Shown here: positions 57,824 to 64,000 of the stretch, piece after piece
Layout of the letters: each line of letters opens with the position of its first letter
Numbering within the stretch: position 1 is the first letter of the stretch
Assembly (NCBI RefSeq): GCF_001562275.1
Contig: NZ_CP014304.1
Coordinates: forward strand, 434,001 to 498,000
From: Hymenobacter sp. PAMC 26628
GTDB taxonomy: Bacteria; Bacteroidota; Bacteroidia; Cytophagales; Hymenobacteraceae
DNA length: 64,000 nucleotides
Reading direction: 5' to 3'
The notes under the pieces: model-generated
What the model saw: the letters and a program-made list of their open reading frames with translations, nothing else
Told to the model about the DNA's origin: nothing
Databases searched by the model: none
Position numbers and translations under genes: made by a program

Positions 57824-58654
57824 CTATTGGATTTTGAAGGTAATCGGCACTGTAAAGGATACGCTCACGGCCCGGCCATTCTGCTTGCCAGGAATAAATT
57901 TGGGCAGGGTTTTCACCGCCCGAATCGTTTCCTCGTCCAAGCCAGAACCTAGGCCTTTTACCACTTTCACGTCCGAAACATCGCCTTCAGCGTTCACCGT
58001 GAAGCTCACAAAGATCCGGCCTTCAACCCCGTTGTTCTGCGCCATGCGCGGGTACTTGGTAGACTTCTGAATGGCGGCCACGATGGCAGCGTTGCCACCA
58101 CCGCCCGGAAGTTGCGGCATTTGCTCTACGTATTGGTACACCTTGGTGTCCACTACCTCTTCCACCACTTTGTTGCCTTCACCTGAGAGTTCAGACAGAT
58201 CCTGCGCATCGGTGTTGCCTTTTACGGTTACCGTTGCTACAGCTTTGTCTTTCAGCTCCTCTTGATCCGGCACGTCCTCCTGCTTCACCTCTTCGTCCTT
58301 CTTAATAACTGGAGGAGTGAATTTGATGGTCGTAAGCTTGGGCGGTGGGGGTGGGGGCGCCTCAGGGGGCGGGGGTGGGGGCGGGGGCTTGGTGTCGTCC
58401 AGTGGCGGAGCGTCCATCAACACGTTCTCGGTGAGGTTTTTCTTTAAGTCCTCTTTTGGCTGACGATCTCTAATGTATTGCGCGATAAGCGGGAAGGCTA
58501 CCAGCAGTATCAGTAGAGCCGTCGCAATGATCAGCGACCGAGTGACGTTGCGCTGGTAAAGCTGGCGCAGTACATAGGCACCGTAGTTTTTATTACGGCC
58601 CTCGAATACGATGTCGTCCAAGCTAGCTTGGGCGATTTGTGCAGAATTCATCAT
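57824..58654 (-). CDS. tonB: Energy transducer TonB
   Basis: A 276-residue protein: N-terminal cytoplasmic ~38 residues (VFEGRNKNYGAYVLRQLYQR, the Bacteroidota pattern), one membrane helix (about 41-60), a Pro-rich linker (about 88-107, KPPPPPPPPEAPPPPPPK) and the C-terminal TonB domain (about 195-276) with YPRMAQNNGVEGRIFVSFTV and KFIPGKQNGRAVSVSFTVPI. It passes inner-membrane energy to TonB-dependent receptors. Its ATG overlaps the preceding exbD stop (ATGA). A G-rich tract on the + strand covers the Pro linker. Confidence 0.95.
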   Translation of the reverse strand: MMNSAQIAQASLDDIVFEGRNKNYGAYVLRQLYQRNVTRSLIIATALLILLVAFPLIAQYIRDRQPKEDLKKNLTENVLMDAPPLDDTKPPPPPPPPEAPPPPPPKLTTIKFTPPVIKKDEEVKQEDVPDQEELKDKAVATVTVKGNTDAQDLSELSGEGNKVVEEVVDTKVYQYVEQMPQLPGGGGNAAIVAAIQKSTKYPRMAQNNGVEGRIFVSFTVNAEGDVSDVKVVKGLGSGLDEETIRAVKTLPKFIPGKQNGRAVSVSFTVPITFKIQ

Positions 58655-59175
58655 AGCCCGGATTTCTTAATAAGGTCTTGATCGGACTTGGCAACTTTTA
58701 CCAGCGCATATTTCCGCTGGTTGGTGATGTTCATCTCGTCGAGGATGTCCACCATGTTTTTATACACGGCCTTATCGTCGGGCTTGATGAGAATTACCGT
58801 TTTGGGCTGTACTCGCTGGCGATCCAGGATGACCTGACGGATGCCGTTGGGACCGTAGTTGGTAACTTTTAACTCAGCTGGGGCTTCGGCAGAGTTCATG
58901 CCGGCGTAGTAATACACCTTGTTTTTTTCGCCCATGATGATGGTGAAGGCCTCAGATTCTTTGAGCTTGGTTTGCTCATCCTCGTTTTTTTCCTTCACCG
59001 GCATGGTCAACTGCATCACGTTGGGCTTCGCGAACGTGGTGGTGAGCATGAAGAATGTAAGAAGCAAAAAGGCCAAGTCCACCATCGGTGTCATGTCGAT
59101 TTTGGTCGACATTTTCTTGGCCCGCTTCTTTCCACCTTTGCCACCGGAATCGGCTTTTGCTTGTACTTCCGACAT
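58651..59175 (-). CDS. exbD: ExbD-family biopolymer transporter, second copy
   Basis: A 174-residue protein with one N-terminal membrane helix preceded by KKMSTKIDMTPMVDLAFLLL (conserved Asp in the helix) and a periplasmic domain ending KKSGL. It forms the proton-conducting unit with ExbB and drives TonB. ATG at 59175, 45 bp after the end of the first exbD; the stop overlaps the tonB start by 4 bp (ATGA). Confidence 0.95.
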   Translation of the reverse strand: MSEVQAKADSGGKGGKKRAKKMSTKIDMTPMVDLAFLLLTFFMLTTTFAKPNVMQLTMPVKEKNEDEQTKLKESEAFTIIMGEKNKVYYYAGMNSAEAPAELKVTNYGPNGIRQVILDRQRVQPKTVILIKPDDKAVYKNMVDILDEMNITNQRKYALVKVAKSDQDLIKKSGL

Positions 59176-59220
59176 AGTTTCTAGTTAAGTACTAGTGGAT
59201 GGGTTACTAGATAAACCGCC

Positions 59221-59850
59221 TTACTTGGCCACCACGGGCTTGTTCTCCAAGTCAGTGATGAGGTTGAAGCGGTTGATGTCCTTCTCTTGCAATACCTTGA
59301 TTACTTGCTGTACCGTTGGTACGTCGGCGTTGCCATCACCTTTGATGGCAATAAATGTCTGCTTTTTGTACAGCGCTAAGTTGGCTTTGCGGGCTTCCAT
59401 AACCCAGTCGATGAGTTGGTTGTTGAGAGAATCCATGGGAATGCCGGGCTCAGTCTTGGCCACGGCCTTGCGCTGGTCGGCGTCCATGCTCAGCAACGAG
59501 CCGAGTTGGCCAACGGGCACTCCAAAGTTGGTCAGGTTTCCGAAAGCTTTGGTTTGCGATGGGTTAAAGGTGACACCGTACTTGGCCGCCACCTTTTGCA
59601 GCGTTGCTACCTTGGCTTTGTCGTCGTCTAGGCCGAAAAAAACGCGCTTGTTCTTATCTATGGTCAGCGTAATAACGTTGCTTTCAGGCAGTTTAATGTC
59701 CGATGTTGACGAAGGCGTGTCTACCACGACGGTTTCTTCCGGGGCAAACTTGGTCGTCAGCATGAAGAACGTCACCAACAGAAAAGCCAGGTCCACCATC
59801 GGCGTCATATCCAGCGACGGCGAGGTGCGGTGCGGTTTTACTTTAGGCAT
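59221..59850 (-). CDS. exbD: ExbD-family biopolymer transporter, first copy (longer)
   Basis: A 209-residue ExbD paralogue with the same N-terminal signature SLDMTPMVDLAFLLVTFFML and a longer periplasmic domain (insertion around TKAFGNLTNFGVPVGQLGSL). Two different ExbD proteins per operon are usual in Bacteroidota. Located 78 bp after exbB, behind a terminator-like hairpin (59869-59897). Confidence 0.93.
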   Translation of the reverse strand: MPKVKPHRTSPSLDMTPMVDLAFLLVTFFMLTTKFAPEETVVVDTPSSTSDIKLPESNVITLTIDKNKRVFFGLDDDKAKVATLQKVAAKYGVTFNPSQTKAFGNLTNFGVPVGQLGSLLSMDADQRKAVAKTEPGIPMDSLNNQLIDWVMEARKANLALYKKQTFIAIKGDGNADVPTVQQVIKVLQEKDINRFNLITDLENKPVVAK

Positions 59851-59868
59851 TGTGCGGTGGGGTTAAAA

Positions 59869-59897
59869 AGGGAATGCCGTAGTAAACGGCATTCCCT
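59869..59897 (-). terminator. Terminator-like hairpin between exbB and exbD
   Basis: Arms AGGGAATGCCGT and ACGGCATTCCCT (12 perfect pairs, 5-base loop) followed on the minus strand by TTTTT. It sits 31 bp after the exbB stop inside an otherwise continuous operon, so it probably lowers transcription of exbD-tonB relative to exbB. Confidence 0.8.
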
Positions 59898-59927
59898 GTG
59901 TTTTAGTGCGTCGGTGAAGACGGCAAC

Positions 59928-60812
59928 CTAGACGTTAGCCGTCTGCGTGGTGGTGTGCTGGCCAAAGGTCTGCACAATGCTGAAACCGGCTTCATCGATG
60001 CTGTAAGTCAGCTCGTCAATTTTGCTGGTGAAGTAGTTGTAGGCAATGATGGCCAGGGCCGAAGTACCAATACCAAAAGCCGTGTTGATCAGAGCTTCTG
60101 AGATACCAGCGGCCAGTTTCACGGCATCAGGCGAACCAGCTTGGGCCAGGGCCGAGAAGGCGCTAATCATACCGAACACCGTACCGAGCAGACCCGTCAG
60201 GGTAGCTACTGAGGCAATGGTGGAGATAATCACCAGGTTTTTCTCCAGCATCGGCAATTCGAGGGCGGTAGTTTCCTCAATTTCTTTCTGGATGGCCAAC
60301 ACCTTTTGGTCGTTGTTCATGCCACGCTCGGTCACCATTTCCTTGTATTTCAATAGGCCAGCTTTTACCACGTTGGCTACCGAACCTTTCTGTTGGTCGC
60401 AAGCAGTAAGGGCGCCGTTGATGTCGTTGGCGTTCAGCTTCTGGCGTACGGTGCGCACAAAACCTTCAATGCTCTGCGAACCTTTGGCTTTCGAGATGGT
60501 CAGCAAGCGCTCAATCGAGAAGGTGATAACGCACAGGAACATCGTAATCAGAATCGGCACAATGTTACCACCGCTGTATACCGTGCCCAACAGGTCACCA
60601 GGAAGCGGCGCGTTGGTGTTGACACCGCCTTGGAAATGGCTGCCGTTGCCGAGGACGAATTTGAAGATAACGTAGGCGACGACGAAGGCCAGAATAATTA
60701 CGATTACGGAGAACAGCGAGGCACCCCCGCTGCTTTTTTCGGCGGCCGCAGCCTTAGGAGCGGCCGGGGTGGTGGGCCGGGGGCTCGTGTTCAGGGCATT
60801 TTTCTGTTCCAT
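59928..60812 (-). CDS. exbB: MotA/TolQ/ExbB proton channel family protein
   Basis: A 294-residue protein with an N-terminal Ala/Pro-rich segment, helices at about 30-52 and 80-100, the cytoplasmic loop, and the paired C-terminal helices (NLVIISTIASVATLTGLLGT, AAGISEALINTAFGIGTSA) that line the proton path. It forms the channel with ExbD and powers TonB. First gene of the leftward operon; ATG at 60812. The 278-bp spacer before it is A/T-rich and must hold the promoter, though no clear -7/-33 pair was seen. Confidence 0.95.
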   Translation of the reverse strand: MEQKNALNTSPRPTTPAAPKAAAAEKSSGGASLFSVIVIILAFVVAYVIFKFVLGNGSHFQGGVNTNAPLPGDLLGTVYSGGNIVPILITMFLCVITFSIERLLTISKAKGSQSIEGFVRTVRQKLNANDINGALTACDQQKGSVANVVKAGLLKYKEMVTERGMNNDQKVLAIQKEIEETTALELPMLEKNLVIISTIASVATLTGLLGTVFGMISAFSALAQAGSPDAVKLAAGISEALINTAFGIGTSALAIIAYNYFTSKIDELTYSIDEAGFSIVQTFGQHTTTQTANV

Positions 60813-61090
60813 TATTCCGAAAGGTTTGGGTTGGGGGGTTGGGAAGAGGTAAAAATTAAAGGAAAAAAAAGGAAAAAGCTAAGGCATGCTAAACAAAAAA
60901 GAAAAGCGGCCTTGCTCGAGCCAGACTAGGGATTGGATACCCTGGAACGAAGTACGGAAGAGAAAGAGCTGACGCCAGAAGTAAGTCAAACGATAATTCA
61001 GCTAGACAAACCTAACCAAAATCTTTGGCGCAGCCAAAGAAAAAACCGTTTAAGCAACCTCGCGGCACTCGGTTGAGGTGTGCAAGAAAG

Positions 61091-61957
61091 CTATTTTTTT
61101 ATGGAAGAAGCAATAGATGATGCCGCTAGCTGGCGTTTCGCTCCTTCCCAATACTCGTTCATCTGGGTTAAAGACAAATCAGCTAAGCGATGGCCATCGG
61201 CTGCCGTAGCCCCTTCAAGGTGTTGAAAGCGACTGATAAACTTGCGGTTGGTGCGCTCCAGGGCCTCTTCGGGATTGATGCCGGCAAAGCGGGCAAAATT
61301 GACAAGTGAAAATAAGAGGTCGCCAAATTCATCTGCGGCTCGTTCGGCCTGCATTTTTTCAGGCTGACCGTGGCCGTACTCGTCTCCGAACTCGCCTAAC
61401 TCCTCTTGCACCTTATCCCATACCTGAGCTGGGTCGTCCCAATCAAAGCCGGCGCCGCGCGCTTTCTCTTGGATGCGCATTGCCTTGACGAGGGCGGGCA
61501 GCGAGACGGGCACACCGCTTAGCACGCCGACATTGCCCTTCTCTTGCAGCTTGAGCTGCTCCCAATTGCGCTTTACAGCCGCCTCATCGGCGGCCTGGGC
61601 GTCGCCGTAGATGTGCGGGTGGCGAAAAATAAGTTTTTCGCATTGGGCATTAAGAACATTGGCGATATCGAACGCTTCCCGTTCGGCGGCAATGCGAGCG
61701 TAGAACAGCAGGTGTAGCATCACGTCGCCCAGTTCTTTCTCTAAATCGGGCAGGTCGTCACGCAAAATGGCGTCGCTGATTTCGTACGTTTCCTCGATGG
61801 TGAGGTGGCGCAGGCTCTGCAACGTCTGTTTTTTATCCCAAGGGCATTCGGTGCGGAGGCGGTCAAGCACGTCGAGCAAGCGGCCGAAAGCGGCCAATTG
61901 GGCTGGGCGTCGGGTGGGCCCCAACAGGGCCCCGGAGGCAGGCGGGTGGTTTTCCAT
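61091..61957 (-). CDS. mazG: Nucleoside triphosphate pyrophosphohydrolase MazG
   Basis: A 288-residue protein with two MazG domains. RTECPWDKKQTLQSLRHLTI and EETYEISDAI with EKELGDVMLHLLFYARIA hold the metal-binding Glu/Asp set of the first domain; ERAADEFGDLLFSLVNFARF that of the second. It hydrolyses NTPs to NMP and pyrophosphate and removes aberrant nucleotides. ATG at 61957. Divergent from glmM with a 76-bp spacer. Confidence 0.94.
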   Translation of the reverse strand: MENHPPASGALLGPTRRPAQLAAFGRLLDVLDRLRTECPWDKKQTLQSLRHLTIEETYEISDAILRDDLPDLEKELGDVMLHLLFYARIAAEREAFDIANVLNAQCEKLIFRHPHIYGDAQAADEAAVKRNWEQLKLQEKGNVGVLSGVPVSLPALVKAMRIQEKARGAGFDWDDPAQVWDKVQEELGEFGDEYGHGQPEKMQAERAADEFGDLLFSLVNFARFAGINPEEALERTNRKFISRFQHLEGATAADGHRLADLSLTQMNEYWEGAKRQLAASSIASSIKK

Positions 61958-62002
61958 CGTTTCAAAGATAGACCGAACTGGGCCCAACCCGGTGCGGTTA
62001 CG

Positions 62003-62010
62003 TATTTTTG
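62003..62010 (+). promoter_or_regulatory. Candidate -7 element TATTTTTG before glmM
   Basis: TATTTTTG matches TAnnTTTG and ends 23 bases before the GTG start at 62034. No -33 TTG at the usual distance. Confidence 0.5.
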
Positions 62011-62033
62011 CCTCCCTTTACATTTCTAGTTCC

Positions 62034-63431
62034 GTGACCCTCATTAAATCTATCTCTGGCATTCGCGGCACCATCGGTGGGCCGGTCGGCCAAGGCCTTA
62101 CTCCCCTCGACGTGGTGAAATACGCCGCCGCCTACGGTACCTGGGTCATGGCGCAGTCCACGGCGGCGCGCATGGTTGTCATCGGCCGCGACGCCCGCAT
62201 TTCGGGCCCCGTGGTGAGCCAACTCGTGGCCGCTACTTTGCAAGGCCTCGGCCTCGACGTGGTGGACTTGGGCCTGAGCACCACGCCCACCGTGGAGATG
62301 GCGGTGACCGCCATGCAGGCAGCTGGCGGCATTATCCTCACCGCCTCGCACAACCCCAAGCAGTGGAATGCACTGAAGCTGCTCAACGCCGATGGCGAGT
62401 TTTTGTCCGACGCTGCCGGTCAGCAGGTGCTGGCCTTGGCCGAAAGCGAAGCCTTTGACTTTGCGCCCGTTGGTAAGCTAGGGCAGTACAGCACCGACGA
62501 TGATTTCCTAGCCCATCACATTGCGGCCGTGGTGGCGCTGCCACTAGTGGACGTGGAGGCCATACGGGCCCGTAATTTCCGGGTGGTGGTAGACGCCGTG
62601 AATTCATCGGGCGGCTTTGCGGTACCGCAGCTGCTGGCAGCCTTGGGCGTGATGACGGTAGAGAAGCTGCACTGCGAGCCCACGGGCAACTTTGCCCACA
62701 ACCCCGAGCCGCTACCCGAGCACCTGCGCGACATTGCCAAGATGCTAGAAAAAGGCTCGTTTGACCTCGGCATTGTGGTGGACCCCGATGTGGACCGCTT
62801 GGCCCTGGTGAGCGAAAACGGCGAGATGTTTGGCGAAGAATACACGCTGGTGGCCGTGGCCGATTACGTGCTGGGGGCCCTGGGTGGTGGCAATACCGTG
62901 AGCAACCTAAGTAGCACCCGGGCCCTGCGTGACGTAACCGAACGGCACGGGGGGCAGTACGCCGCCGCCGCCGTGGGCGAGGTGAACGTGGTGACCAAGA
63001 TGAAGGAAACCGGCGCCGTAATTGGGGGTGAGGGCAACGGCGGTATCATCTACCCCGAACTGCACTACGGTCGCGACGCGCTGGTTGGCATTGCCTTGTT
63101 CCTTACGCACTTGGCAAAATCGGGCCTTACTGCATCGCGGTTACGGGCGTCATACCCAGGTTATTTTATCTCCAAAAATAAGATTGAGTTAACTCCGGAA
63201 ATCGACACCGATGAGGTGCTGGCGCAAATGGAAAAGCGCTATGCTAAACAGCCGGTGAACACCATTGACGGCGTGAAAATTGAGTTTGATAAGGAGTGGG
63301 TGCACTTACGTAAATCCAATACCGAGCCCATTATTCGCATATATGCCGAGTCGGATTCGAACAGCACGGCCGACCATTTAGCGCAGAAAATCATCGCCGA
63401 TATTAAGGAAATTATTGCCGTGAAGGCATAA
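62034..63431 (+). CDS. glmM: Phosphoglucosamine mutase
   Basis: A 465-residue alpha-D-phosphohexomutase that converts glucosamine-6-phosphate to glucosamine-1-phosphate for peptidoglycan and lipopolysaccharide. TLIKSISGIRGTIGG is the start typical of Bacteroidota GlmM, TASHNPKQWN holds the phosphorylated Ser105, VVDPDVDRLALV the magnesium site, and RKSNTEPIIRIYAES the phosphate-binding end. The start is GTG at 62034; the open frame back to 61767 overlaps mazG. A phosphomannomutase role is less likely but possible. Confidence 0.92.
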   Translation: MTLIKSISGIRGTIGGPVGQGLTPLDVVKYAAAYGTWVMAQSTAARMVVIGRDARISGPVVSQLVAATLQGLGLDVVDLGLSTTPTVEMAVTAMQAAGGIILTASHNPKQWNALKLLNADGEFLSDAAGQQVLALAESEAFDFAPVGKLGQYSTDDDFLAHHIAAVVALPLVDVEAIRARNFRVVVDAVNSSGGFAVPQLLAALGVMTVEKLHCEPTGNFAHNPEPLPEHLRDIAKMLEKGSFDLGIVVDPDVDRLALVSENGEMFGEEYTLVAVADYVLGALGGGNTVSNLSSTRALRDVTERHGGQYAAAAVGEVNVVTKMKETGAVIGGEGNGGIIYPELHYGRDALVGIALFLTHLAKSGLTASRLRASYPGYFISKNKIELTPEIDTDEVLAQMEKRYAKQPVNTIDGVKIEFDKEWVHLRKSNTEPIIRIYAESDSNSTADHLAQKIIADIKEIIAVKA

Positions 63432-63440
63432 AATAATCAA

Positions 63441-63513
63441 TTAATAACGAGTGGGCGGCGGCCGGCAACGGGGCCCAAGGGCGGGTTGCTAGCTGCCGCT
63501 CACTTATTATTAA
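63441..63513. repeat. Imperfect hairpin in the glmM-cysteine desulfurase spacer
   Basis: TTAATAACGAGTGGGCGGC (63441-63459) pairs with GCCGCTCACTTATTATTAA (63495-63513) at 16 of 19 positions, with inner GCAAC/GTTGC. The loop contains GGGGCCC. No coding sequence; may end the glmM message. Confidence 0.6.
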
Positions 63514-63538
63514 CTGCTCATTATTAAAGGTTCAGCTC

Positions 63539-64000
63539 ATGCACGCTTATTTCGACAACGCTGCCACCACGCCCCTCGACCCCGAAGTGCTGGAGGCCAT
63601 GCTGCCTTTTCTGGGCCAGCACTATGGCAACCCCAGCAGCTTGCACGGGCCAGGGCGCCAAGTGCGCGCCGCCATCGAAAACGCGCGCAAAACGGTGGCC
63701 CACCTGATCGGCGCGGCTCCGGCCGAGATTTCCTTCACTAGCGGCGGCACCGAGGCCGACAACGCGGCTATTTTCGGTAGTGTGCGGGCCCTGGGTCTGC
63801 GCCACGCCGCCACCTCGCTACTGGAGCACCACGCCGTGTTGCACCCGCTGCAAGCCTTGGCCAAAGTTGGCGACATTGAGCTGAGTTACCTGCGCCACGA
63901 CGCCCAAGGCCGCCTCGACCTGGCCCACCTCTACGAACTGCTGGCTATGCACCCGCGCAGCTTGGTGAGCCTGATGCACGGCAATAACGAAATCGGCAAC
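63539..64000 (+). CDS. Cysteine desulfurase, N-terminal part (continues past window)
   Basis: The frame is open from ATG 63539 to the window end (154 residues). YFDNAATTPLDPEVLEAMLP, YGNPSSLHGPGRQVRAAIEN, FTSGGTEADNAAIFG and HGNNEIGN are the N-terminal signature of IscS/NifS-type PLP enzymes, including the cofactor-binding His region. The enzyme takes sulfur from cysteine for Fe-S clusters and tRNA thiolation. The PLP lysine and catalytic cysteine lie beyond the window, so IscS and NifS types cannot be separated. Confidence 0.92.
   Translation, partial: MHAYFDNAATTPLDPEVLEAMLPFLGQHYGNPSSLHGPGRQVRAAIENARKTVAHLIGAAPAEISFTSGGTEADNAAIFGSVRALGLRHAATSLLEHHAVLHPLQALAKVGDIELSYLRHDAQGRLDLAHLYELLAMHPRSLVSLMHGNNEIGN

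Overview
The window reads as a chromosomal segment of a high-GC Bacteroidota, most likely Hymenobacter or a close relative (Cytophagales). Support comes from a type IX secretion sorting tail on a secreted protein, two PorG-like (DUF6089) proteins beside uppS-bamA-ompH-ompH, a TonB/ExbB/ExbD/ExbD operon, Bacteroidota-type TAnnTTTG promoter elements (one complete TTG-N19-TACCTTTG promoter before a tRNA gene), many GTG/TTG starts, and very frequent GGGGCCC strings. About 60 genes are supported. There is one insertion sequence (IS630 family), two tRNA genes, no rRNA and no CRISPR array.

Layout. 1-9.8 kb: end of a DUF2490 protein, an EamA permease, a low-GC lipoprotein, a histidine phosphatase, then a leftward cluster of RsbQ-like hydrolase, ModE-type regulator and TonB-dependent receptor, followed by NDH-2, DUF2141 and DUF6624 proteins. 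9.8-17 kb: proA and proB, separated by an AraC regulator, a short-chain dehydrogenase and the IS630 element, then a Tat-exported carbonic anhydrase and an aldo/keto reductase. 17-30.6 kb: DsbA-like oxidoreductase, a large MG2/TonB-plug protein without a barrel, two small proteins, mfd, a YdjM-like membrane protein, a NYN plus cold-shock fusion, a thioesterase, YajQ, TerC and a SpoU methyltransferase. 30.7-41 kb: mutS, tRNA-Gly, an HNH endonuclease, tRNA-Leu, GAF protein, MoxR ATPase, a T9SS cargo protein, pdxJ, a membrane protein and a YqeY protein. 41.3-54.5 kb: a rightward envelope run (CvpA, pabA/trpG, hydrolase, CBS, BamA-like, nadK, two PorG-like, uppS, bamA, two ompH, rluD-like). 54.6-60.8 kb: a leftward energy-transduction operon exbB-exbD-exbD-tonB-small membrane protein-PstS-like lipoprotein-TPR protein. 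61-64 kb: mazG, glmM and the start of a cysteine desulfurase.

How the parts fit. TonB/ExbB/ExbD would energise receptors such as the one at 2952-5597. BamA and the OmpH chaperones would assemble those receptors, and the PorG-like proteins belong to the system that exports the sorting-tailed protein at 36347-38515. The most interesting local system is the receptor at 2952-5597: just before its start lies a 9-6-9 inverted repeat (5625-5648) that closely resembles the E. coli ModE operator as I remember it, overlapping a TATGTTTG promoter element, and the gene upstream encodes a ModE DNA-binding domain. This points to a molybdate- or tungstate-controlled outer-membrane transporter. Other notable points are an IS630 copy inserted exactly into the proB stop codon while restoring it, a PstS-like lipoprotein inside the TonB operon, a terminator-like hairpin between exbB and exbD, and several long imperfect inverted repeats in spacers.
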